A stretch of 64,000 nt of DNA from NCBI RefSeq assembly GCF_030388245.1, contig NZ_CP098363.1, forward strand, positions 161,541 through 225,540, given 5' to 3'. The DNA is from Paracoccus sp. TOH. Lineage in GTDB: Bacteria; Pseudomonadota; Alphaproteobacteria; Rhodobacterales; Rhodobacteraceae. How positions within the stretch are numbered: position 1 is the stretch's first letter; every line of letters starts with the position of its first letter. Shown piece after piece: positions 57,618 to 64,000 of this stretch. Both the position numbers and the translations under genes were made by a program. The notes beneath the pieces are model-generated. The model did no database searches. It was given only the letters and a program-made list of their open reading frames with translations, and was not told the DNA's origin.

Positions 57618-58112
57618 ATGCAGCTATGGAGACGGATTGCTTTAGGCTTGCTGCGCGTCCGCGTGACCTTCACTGAGCAAGCTGGCGTGATAAGCTCGCA
57701 GCCCAGCATTGTGATCTGCAATCATCAGAGCCTGTTGGATGGCGTTATATTCGCCTTGGCGGCTCCGGTGAGCATGGATTATGCGGTGACACCAAAATAT
57801 GCGGTTGAGAACGCCACAACACGGCGTCTTCTCAAATTTTTGGAAAGGCGCGGATTGGGGCGGGTTGTTCCGCTTTCAGCTGACCATTCATTGTCCATCC
57901 GGTCTTTGCGCAAGTCCCTCGTTTCTGGTCGCTCGGTGATGATATTCCCCACTGGAAAGATAACACCTGGCGAAGAGCAGCGAGGGTATGAGTGGTTAAG
58001 CGCTAGAACCGGCTGTCCTGTCGTTCGAGCTTCTATATCTGGCGCGGACAGGTCTTTGATTTTTTCTCGGTCAGGTAGCGAAATATGGCCGAGGATCAGT
58101 TTGACGATCTAA
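57618..58112 (+). CDS. PlsC-like acyltransferase, short
   Basis: A 164-residue lysophospholipid acyltransferase-like protein: VICNHQSLLDGVIFALAAPV contains the HX4D catalytic motif, and VMIFPTGKITPGEEQRGYEW stands for the second block (usually FPEGTRS). It is shorter than PlsC (about 240), but the acyltransferase core is present. It starts 3 bases after the relaxase-like stop and ends overlapping a convergent gene. The GC content is lower than the surroundings. A lipid substrate is inferred only. Confidence 0.72.
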   Translation: MQLWRRIALGLLRVRVTFTEQAGVISSQPSIVICNHQSLLDGVIFALAAPVSMDYAVTPKYAVENATTRRLLKFLERRGLGRVVPLSADHSLSIRSLRKSLVSGRSVMIFPTGKITPGEEQRGYEWLSARTGCPVVRASISGADRSLIFSRSGSEIWPRISLTI

Positions 58113-58552
58113 GCGCGAATAGTGCTTGTCGAGCGGGACGGCTGCGAGACAGGTGAAATAATCTCCAAAGCATTATTATATGACGCTCGCAGCCAGTCGC
58201 GGGTGTAAGCGGTGATTTCGCAGGAGCTTATCTCTTTGGAGAGTATAGAAGACCTGGCTGAATCAAAAACATGAATTTCTGATCTGATGCTTGCTTCGGC
58301 ATTGCTGCGGATGGCGAAGCCAAACGAGTATCCTTCAAGCGGGCCGGTGCCGGAGAACATCAGCATGATGTGATCGGAGGGGCCTTCATTGCAACCGTCA
58401 TGGATTGTGGCAGTCGGGTTCCCAAAGGATCGCAGGATTTCTCGCTTTCGGGAAAGGTCGGGCCACAAGTGCCGCTCCACCAGCTGGCGAAATGCGGTCA
58501 GGTTGGTCTTCTTCTCTTGTCGCAGTCGGTCGAGGAACAGGATCTGTGCCAT
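58109..58552 (-). CDS. Hypothetical protein
   Basis: A 147-residue protein convergent with the acyltransferase gene, overlapping it by 4 bases. FLDRLRQEKKTNLTAFRQLV and LRSFGNPTATIHDGCNEGPS can be read, but no known domain. The 187 bases between its start and the RcgA-like gene presumably carry both promoters. Confidence 0.45.
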   Translation of the reverse strand: MAQILFLDRLRQEKKTNLTAFRQLVERHLWPDLSRKREILRSFGNPTATIHDGCNEGPSDHIMLMFSGTGPLEGYSFGFAIRSNAEASIRSEIHVFDSARSSILSKEISSCEITAYTRDWLRASYNNALEIISPVSQPSRSTSTIRA

Positions 58553-58739
58553 GTGTTCGTCCTTCTCGAAGTCGGTCTAGGTAGGGCATCACAACGTCGG
58601 GGGCGCTGCAAGGTTTTGAAAACACGCTGGATACGCCAACCCGCCGGTCAGCCCGCAAAGGTCTATTTGAAGTTGATAGGGTCAGCACGATACGTTACGA
58701 ATTTAGGCGAAACAAAACGAAACAAAGGTGTTCATCTAG

Positions 58740-60329
58740 TTGATAAAGAAGGGGAAATATTTTGTTGCGCCGCACAGTGACGGGAGCACCTTCAAGCAGC
58801 TGTTCAAGAAACTGGCTGCTGCTGGTGCTGGTCGGCCGGTCGGCAGCGACGGATTTCCCTCTGGTCCTTGGACTCCTGACCTGCTTGCAGCGGCGATTTC
58901 CGAGATCGATGGCAACATGGCGGGCATCGATCTGCGGACGGTTCAGCTCTGGTTTCAAGACAACGAGCGAGGGATAAGTGCCGAGAACATTCGGTGGCTT
59001 GCACGGGTCTTTGGATGTGATGATCCCGTAGCGACGGCCGATTGGCAAATTGCCCTGAGCGCGGCTCTAGCGGCGCAGAGAAGGCAGAGACGGCGGAAGC
59101 GCGATGACCCTGAGCCACGCGGCGATCCGCCCGCCGAAGAGACTCTGGTTGCTCCTGTGGATGATGTGCCCGTTCCGGTCATCATCAAGGATCAGCGCAA
59201 GAAGTTCCGCTTGGCGAGATTGTCGGAAGGTTTGTTCAGTCGTGGATCACCACTCGACTTGCCTGCGTCGGCTTTTGCAGGTGCGGTGGCGCTGGGCTTC
59301 CTGTCCTTCATCATCGGCGTTCACAATGCCAGTTATGCGCATGAGGGCATAGAGAAGCAGGTTGGCTATCTTTGGGCACCGAATTGGACTGTCCTGTTCA
59401 TGGTATTCCTGCCGCTCTTCTTGGGCTTGGTGGTCGAGGCGCTGTTGCACTGGAAGCGGGAAGGTAGACAGCTGCTCGACGCACAAATTGTTGGGGATGG
59501 AACCGCTAAGTCCTGGATGCAGAATGTTGAGGCGTCATCGCTTACTTTTTGGGCGTTGTTTCTGATCTGCTCTGTCTTCGCTGGACTGATCCAGTGGGTC
59601 GGGGTGCGGCTAGGGCCTCTGCTTAGTGGGCAGAATGACTATGCGACGGATTGGGGCAGCTTGACTCTGATACGGCCAGAAGTTGTATCTGTGACAGAAT
59701 CCATAGCCTTTACTGCCCTCACTTATCTTTACATGAGTGTGTGCTTCTACGCTCTGTTCGTGGGTCTGATCCTACTCTACACGATAATCTATGACTGCGC
59801 GAAACTGGCAGACAGTCTCAATGTGGATGTTGGGGCAGTGCGATCAGCTGATGGTCGAGTGCTCACGCGGATTATCATTGGAGCCGTTTTCAGGTGCTCC
59901 ATCCTTGTCATTCTCATTGCAACGACAATGAAGTTGCAAAGCCTATACCTCACTTCAGACGCGGAGAATATTATCGTCTGGATGTTGGCAGATATTCATT
60001 CATTCATGAACATCGCGAGCGTGGAAGAATCATATATTGATGTGAGTATGCCAAACCATTTCAGCAGCATGGTTGTGCTGTTGGCGACATGCTTTGTTTT
60101 TATCTATGGTATTGTCAGGTTTCGGCTTCTGTCCACGGATTCAATTCTAGCCGGGAAAATGGTTTTCGTCGTTTCTATTCTATGCGCAGCATATTTCCTG
60201 ATGGGTGCATTTGTTGGGTGGGTTGTGCTGTTGGGCGTCTCAACCCTGATCGGAATTTGCGCCATATTCGATCCAGAGTTTTCGCTGGGAAAAGAGCGGG
60301 GTTTACGAGGGGGTCGCAGTGTTTCTTAG
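58740..60329 (+). CDS. RcgA-like putative transporter with N-terminal helix-turn-helix-like domain
   Basis: A 529-residue protein from a TTG start (a stop lies immediately upstream in frame). Residues 1-100 resemble a DNA-binding-like domain (KYFVAPHSDGSTFKQLFKKL, TVQLWFQDNERGISAENIRW, LARVFGCDDPVATADWQ). After a charged linker come about seven membrane helices (FAGAVALGFLSFIIGVHNA to VGWVVLLGVSTLIGICAIF). It matches plasmid proteins of Rhodobacterales annotated as RcgA-family putative transporters. The next gene overlaps its end. Transport substrate unknown. Confidence 0.65.
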   Translation: MIKKGKYFVAPHSDGSTFKQLFKKLAAAGAGRPVGSDGFPSGPWTPDLLAAAISEIDGNMAGIDLRTVQLWFQDNERGISAENIRWLARVFGCDDPVATADWQIALSAALAAQRRQRRRKRDDPEPRGDPPAEETLVAPVDDVPVPVIIKDQRKKFRLARLSEGLFSRGSPLDLPASAFAGAVALGFLSFIIGVHNASYAHEGIEKQVGYLWAPNWTVLFMVFLPLFLGLVVEALLHWKREGRQLLDAQIVGDGTAKSWMQNVEASSLTFWALFLICSVFAGLIQWVGVRLGPLLSGQNDYATDWGSLTLIRPEVVSVTESIAFTALTYLYMSVCFYALFVGLILLYTIIYDCAKLADSLNVDVGAVRSADGRVLTRIIIGAVFRCSILVILIATTMKLQSLYLTSDAENIIVWMLADIHSFMNIASVEESYIDVSMPNHFSSMVVLLATCFVFIYGIVRFRLLSTDSILAGKMVFVVSILCAAYFLMGAFVGWVVLLGVSTLIGICAIFDPEFSLGKERGLRGGRSVS

Positions 60330-61329
60330 GCTGTTGGACCGTTGGGACGAGGGCCGGGCCGTTCGCGGGGAACAGGTCAAGGCAATCGAAGATTTCGCTC
60401 TTGGAGCGGAGCTTGCTTTTCCGAATGCGGGGCATGGGTTGTCGCTGGATGGGTTATGCGAGTGCGCCGAGAATGCGAAAGCTGATCCCGCCTATTACGC
60501 GCTTCCGGCTGGATATGACCCACAGGTAGAAGATGGGGATGGCTGGCTTCGTTTCCCGTCAGCAGTTCAGTCGAACATTCCGCCAAATGATCGTGTCACG
60601 GCCAAGATCACCCAGAATGGGCCATCCAGACACGCGCTGATTGTTTTTCATCATTGGAACGCATCCTCGCGCCAAGGCGCTCTGGCGGGCTATTTTGCGC
60701 GCCTCGGCTTGGCCGTGGTCGAGATTTCGATGCCCTATCACTTCGAGCGCAGCCGCCCCGGCGCGGCTCATGCGGATTTTATGCTGAGTGCCAATGTCGG
60801 CAGGACGCTGCAATCGATGCGTCAGGCGGTCTTGGATGGGCGAACGGTTGTCCGGTGGCTGCTTGATCGCGGATTTCGGGAGATTTCTGTTCTTGGGATG
60901 AGCTTAGGATCGTGGGTGGCCGGTCTGGTCGCGGCGCACGATCCGGCCGTGTCGAAGGCGTCGTTGTTTCTGACCGCTGACAGCTTGGCTGATATGGTGT
61001 GGACGGGGCGAGCTACCCGCGCCATACGACAGGGCTTGGAACCTACCATGGACCTTTCTCGCTTGCGAAAGGCTTGGGGGCCAGCCGATCTGGGAGGCTA
61101 TGCCCAGCGCCTCGCACGGTCTGATCTGGATTTGCATGTGGTGCTCGCTCGCCGCGACACCGTGGTTCTGCCCGACCTGACCAGAAGGTTCGTGGGGCAG
61201 TTACAGGCGGCTGGCGCCGATCCCGTCATAAAGGAATTGACCTGTGGGCATTACTCCTTGGCGCTACCCCCCTTCGGGCTGATGGCTGGAATGAGCCTGA
61301 AGCATTTCCTCGAAAGCGATAGCGGTTAG
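60319..61329 (+). CDS. RcgR-like alpha/beta hydrolase (putative quorum lactone hydrolase)
   Basis: A 336-residue alpha/beta-hydrolase. The nucleophile elbow is ISVLGMSLGSWVAGLVAAHD (GMSLG), and ALIVFHHWNASSRQGALAGY forms the oxyanion region. The acid is probably in VVLARRDTVVLPDLTRRF and the base is the His of LTCGHYSLALPP. It resembles proteins annotated as RcgR-family putative quorum lactone hydrolases. The start overlaps the RcgA-like gene by 11 bases, so the pair is translationally coupled. Confidence 0.68.
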   Translation: MFLRLLDRWDEGRAVRGEQVKAIEDFALGAELAFPNAGHGLSLDGLCECAENAKADPAYYALPAGYDPQVEDGDGWLRFPSAVQSNIPPNDRVTAKITQNGPSRHALIVFHHWNASSRQGALAGYFARLGLAVVEISMPYHFERSRPGAAHADFMLSANVGRTLQSMRQAVLDGRTVVRWLLDRGFREISVLGMSLGSWVAGLVAAHDPAVSKASLFLTADSLADMVWTGRATRAIRQGLEPTMDLSRLRKAWGPADLGGYAQRLARSDLDLHVVLARRDTVVLPDLTRRFVGQLQAAGADPVIKELTCGHYSLALPPFGLMAGMSLKHFLESDSG

Positions 61330-61337
61330 GAGACTTT

Positions 61338-62498
61338 GTGAAACGTGTGTATTTTCTGGGGGCTGGATTGTTCCTGCTCGGGAGCGGTTCCGTTCTAGCC
61401 GGTGGTATCGAGCGCAGCGGCCAGTTCCTCGGGCCTCTTTTTGAAGAGGGAAACTATCTTGAGTTGAGCTATGGTCATGTGTCGCCCAGCGCATCTGGGC
61501 GTGACCAAACACCGTTCGGTCCCGGTGCGGCAACGGGCAACATCCTTGGCTCATATAACAGCATTGGCTTCGCGTATAAGCAGCAGCTCAATGACCAGTG
61601 GTCAGCTGCCCTGATTGTCGATCAGCCGCTTGGGGCTGATCTGCTTTATCCTGTTGGTGGGTCCGCTATGCTTGGCGGCACGAGCGTTGATGTGAGCAGC
61701 GTGAACGTGACCGGCGTTGTGCGGTATAAGATACCGGATAGCCCCTTCGGGGTTCATGCAGGGATCAGGGCGTCACGGACGGACGGCAGCGTGTCCGTTG
61801 ACGGTGCAGCCTTCGGGCCAGTCAGCGGCTATAGCATGAGCGTTGACCATGATACGGCCTTTGGTTGGCTCGCTGGGGTGTCGTGGGAGAGACCGGAGAT
61901 CGGCGCTCGCGTGAGCCTGACCTATAATTCGCCTATCAACCACGATTTCCGGGCCACAGAGCGGGGGCCTCTTGTAGACCCGGATGGTCCCGGCCCGGCC
62001 CCAGCTCTGCCGCTCCTGGACGGCTCATCGCCTCTTAGGGTGTCAACGCCTGAATCGTGGAACCTCGCATTCCAAACGGGACTGACTCCGAAAACGCTTT
62101 TGTTCGGATCGATCCGCTGGGTGGACTGGTCCAGCTTCCGCATCGATCCAGAAAGGCTGTGGCAGGTTACAGGGCATGGCCTTGTCGAGCTGGACGATTC
62201 CACGACATACACGCTCGGCATTGGCCATGCCTTCAGCGAGCGTTGGTCCGGTGCTGTGAGCTTCAGCTACGAAAAGGCTGGGGATGATATGGTCTCGCCG
62301 CTCGCCCCGACGAACGGCAGCAAGAGCGTCACCTTGGCCGCGATCTACACGCAGGATCAGATGACGGTGACGACAGCTGTCACCTATGCCGCTTTGGGCG
62401 ATGCCAATCCATCAATGGGGACGCCTGCCATGGCGGCTGCGGAGCTGGAAGGCAGCTACGCATGGGGAATTGGTGTCAAGGTTGGCTACAGCTTCTGA
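61338..62498 (+). CDS. FadL-like outer-membrane channel
   Basis: A 386-residue outer-membrane beta-barrel of the OmpP1/FadL family. A signal peptide (FLGAGLFLLGSGSVLAGG), NYLELSYGHVSPSASG, then repeated amphipathic strands such as NSIGFAYKQQLNDQWSAALI and SLTYNSPINHDF, ending in the porin-type Phe (KVGYSF). FadL channels bring long-chain fatty acids and long-chain acyl-homoserine lactones across the outer membrane. It begins 8 bases after the hydrolase stop, in the same operon. Confidence 0.85.
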   Translation: MKRVYFLGAGLFLLGSGSVLAGGIERSGQFLGPLFEEGNYLELSYGHVSPSASGRDQTPFGPGAATGNILGSYNSIGFAYKQQLNDQWSAALIVDQPLGADLLYPVGGSAMLGGTSVDVSSVNVTGVVRYKIPDSPFGVHAGIRASRTDGSVSVDGAAFGPVSGYSMSVDHDTAFGWLAGVSWERPEIGARVSLTYNSPINHDFRATERGPLVDPDGPGPAPALPLLDGSSPLRVSTPESWNLAFQTGLTPKTLLFGSIRWVDWSSFRIDPERLWQVTGHGLVELDDSTTYTLGIGHAFSERWSGAVSFSYEKAGDDMVSPLAPTNGSKSVTLAAIYTQDQMTVTTAVTYAALGDANPSMGTPAMAAAELEGSYAWGIGVKVGYSF

Positions 62499-62504
62499 TC
62501 GGAT

Positions 62505-62531
62505 GGGCAGGGGTGCCCAGCGCCCCTGCCC
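62505..62531. terminator. Bidirectional terminator after fadL-like gene
   Basis: GGGCAGGGG (62505-62513) pairs with CCCCTGCCC (62523-62531), followed by TTGTTATCTT. It lies between convergent genes. Confidence 0.7.
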
Positions 62532-62540
62532 GTTGTTATC

Positions 62541-62912
62541 TTAGGCTTCGCCCTGTAGCAGCTGCATGGCCTTACGCAGGTAGGACAGCGGCACATAGGG
62601 CGGGTTTGCAGAGGATTTGAGATCCTTCATGGCGCTATCAATCAGCGCGATCACCTGGATTAGGACCGGATGTGTCACAGGGACAGTCACGTCCTCGGTC
62701 AGGAATTCCAACTGCTTGCCCGTGGCCTGTTCATAGCGCTCTTCCAGCTCAACAGTCTGGGTAAACTCGGCCGCGCTTCGGCCGATGCTTCTGGCGATTT
62801 CGGCCATGCTGGTCCGCACAGCAGCGCTGCGCTCTTCCTCGGTGTGGTGGAACGAAAGTTCCAGCTCTCCATCCCGAAGGATGAAGAGCGCGTATAGTGC
62901 GATCTGGGTCAT
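62541..62912 (-). CDS. Hypothetical protein
   Basis: A 123-residue protein: MTQIALYALFILRDGELELS, VRTSMAEIARSIGRSAAEFT and NPPYVPLSYLRKAMQLLQ. No domain recognised. It overlaps the preceding minus-strand gene by 4 bases and is the last of a three-gene row (63747 to 62541). Confidence 0.5.
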   Translation of the reverse strand: MTQIALYALFILRDGELELSFHHTEEERSAAVRTSMAEIARSIGRSAAEFTQTVELEERYEQATGKQLEFLTEDVTVPVTHPVLIQVIALIDSAMKDLKSSANPPYVPLSYLRKAMQLLQGEA

Positions 62913-63391
62913 GTGAACAGCTCCGCAAGAGCCTCGCGCAATGGCGTGTAGGGGTGGTTGTCAAAGTCATCCTCGCGAAAATCCTCGGGGTCATCGTAGC
63001 CGGGGATTTCGTCGTGGATTGTCTCGGTCAGCGTCTCCATGAGACGTTGCAGTGTGAGTGGTGCATAGCAGGCGAAGGCGAGGGGCAGATCATCGTCAGA
63101 AACACTGGATAGGACTTCGTTCGCAGCCGCCCAATCCTCTTCGGTGCTGGGTATGATAGGCAGGAAGACTGACAGGCACTCCGAGGTCGCTGAGTTGGTC
63201 GCGAATTGAACCAGACGGTTGCGGAGCAGCAGAGCATCGTTCGATGCAAGGGCGCTCTCGTCGGTGTCGAGGTCGAAGAGTTTCCAGCCGGTGAAGCTGG
63301 GAGCTTCACGCTTATTCAGCATTTCCCGTGAAAAGCGCGAGAAGGTTGGTGCCAAGGCGAGGACGGGTTGATCGGGCATATCGTTCACCAT
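62909..63391 (-). CDS. Hypothetical protein
   Basis: A 160-residue acidic protein (LDTDESALASNDALLLRNRL, LPIIPSTEEDWAAANEVLSS, IPGYDDPEDFREDDFDNH). No family recognised. ATG 63391 overlaps the stop of the gene before it; a second ATG four codons later is possible. The three genes are translationally coupled. Confidence 0.5.
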   Translation of the reverse strand: MVNDMPDQPVLALAPTFSRFSREMLNKREAPSFTGWKLFDLDTDESALASNDALLLRNRLVQFATNSATSECLSVFLPIIPSTEEDWAAANEVLSSVSDDDLPLAFACYAPLTLQRLMETLTETIHDEIPGYDDPEDFREDDFDNHPYTPLREALAELFT

Positions 63392-63747
63392 GCGATTTCA
63401 GGCAGCATCTCGAAGAGGGCTGCATAGGGTTCAGGGATGCAGAGGGTCGTTTCTTCGGGGGAGAAGTCCTTGCCGCAGCAAGGGCACTCGTCGTCTACGG
63501 CGCAGGACCAGTGATCGGTCCAGCTCTGGTTGCAGAGGTCGCAGTGGTAGGAGTTCGCATAGGCCAGCGGCAGGCCGCTGTCATCGAGCGCAAGGGCTGC
63601 GATAGCGGGGATGCAGCACAGATCAGCGCGGGAGCGCAGGGTCTGCGTGATGCCGATCTTGCGGCATTCCGCGTCGATCATCGCGTGGCCGGTGGCCGCG
63701 TCGGCCTCGGTCGCGAAGTGCATGAAGGTCATCGGATCGTTCGTCAT
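63385..63747 (-). CDS. Hypothetical zinc-ribbon protein
   Basis: A 120-residue protein with a Cys4 cluster: YHCDLCNQSWTDHWSCAV and DDECPCCGKDFSPEETTL, probably one zinc ribbon. The N-terminal half (HFATEADAATGHAMIDAECR) matches nothing I know. The start is ATG 63747; the longer reading runs into the repeat series. First gene of the row; an AGGTAAA word lies 16 bases upstream. Confidence 0.55.
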   Translation of the reverse strand: MTNDPMTFMHFATEADAATGHAMIDAECRKIGITQTLRSRADLCCIPAIAALALDDSGLPLAYANSYHCDLCNQSWTDHWSCAVDDECPCCGKDFSPEETTLCIPEPYAALFEMLPEIAW

Positions 63748-63762
63748 GCTGGTTACTCCATT

Positions 63763-63991
63763 TAGGTAAAGATGCAGAACGTGCGGGGCCATATGTGCTT
63801 AGTGCCATATGTGCTTATGTGTGTATGTGCATAATACATGGCGACGTGGTTAGGTAAATATAAAAAATGCAGGACAGAGCAAAGTAAATATGCAACATAG
63901 GGGTGTTGCGCTAGGTATACATGCGGCATAACGGCAACAGCTAGGTATATATGCGGGTTAAGCCAGGTGTGGCGGTTAGGTAACAATGCGG
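63763..63991 (+). repeat. Series of iteron-like repeats TAGGTAWAWATGC
   Basis: Same-strand copies begin near 63763 (TAGGTAAAGATGC), 63851 (TAGGTAAATATAA), 63883 (AGTAAATATGC), 63912 (TAGGTATACATGC), 63942 (TAGGTATATATGC) and 63977 (TAGGTAACAATGC). The last five are 29 to 35 bases apart, close to three helical turns. The series may continue beyond the window. It looks like binding sites for a replication or partition protein; the same word occurs upstream of telA. Confidence 0.6.
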
Positions 63992-64000
63992 AACGGGCGT

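Noticed and set aside
63763..63991. CRISPR array at the right edge
   Set aside because: The repeated words are only about 13 bases and degenerate, spacers are not uniform and no cas genes are present. Iteron-like sites fit better.

Overview
The window is high-GC alphaproteobacterial DNA, most likely from the Rhodobacterales (Paracoccus-like). Grounds are a paralogous rpoN with its own activator, Ti/Tn4371-type conjugation genes, IS1380-family elements, and a plasmid block resembling the RcgA/RcgR genes of that group. The genus is an inference. The sequence is a mosaic of at least three nested layers.

Region 1 (1-4583): a PAS sensor, a PAS-AAA+ sigma-54 activator and a second-type rpoN, packed as one unit, then a decayed remnant of a PQQ-dependent dehydrogenase and an intact tRNA-Ser(UGA).

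Region 2 (4584 to about 36560): an integrated conjugative island abutting the 3' end of the tRNA. Its large serine recombinase gene (minus strand, start 16335) is dead. It has a one-base frameshift, a TGA at 5721-5723, and a 10.1 kb insertion. The insertion (about 5854-15986) is a second, mobilizable element with its own intact large serine integrase (14353-15990), oriT, traA/traC/traD, mazEF, an AlpA-like regulator and an FseA-like DUF6499/DUF2285 gene that appears to need a +1 ribosomal frameshift. Removing the insert and one copy of a shared TGC restores the recombinase reading frame at the insertion point. The outer island supplies the mating apparatus (trbBCDEJKLFGI, traG). Cargo genes sit between duplicated backbone gene ends three times: a DUF7946-like gene (duplicated traA tail), an Imm-5-like gene (duplicated DUF2274 gene) and an efflux/redox cassette (duplicated LysR genes). 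A motif with core TCCTATTTGCCG lies in the same orientation upstream of traG, trbB and alpA.

Region 3 (about 36560-64000): plasmid-type DNA with VapBC- and RelBE-type modules, a Y-family polymerase, an Lnt/TraB-like protein, SSB, topoisomerase III, a SPOR protein, a telomere resolvase (protelomerase) homologue of Agrobacterium TelA with all expected catalytic residues, NrdH, and a degenerate relaxase-like membrane protein. The last gene is split by an 8.9 kb transposon block (48417-57350: two identical IS1380-family copies, transporters, gst, an IS5 fragment) flanked by TATCAA. Beyond it are an acyltransferase, an RcgA-like membrane protein, an RcgR-like hydrolase and a FadL-like porin in one direction, then small hypothetical genes and a series of TAGGTAWAWATGC repeats at the right edge.

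The telomere resolvase is the most unexpected gene. It raises the possibility that this replicon is, or once was, linear with hairpin ends. No telomere palindrome was found inside the window.
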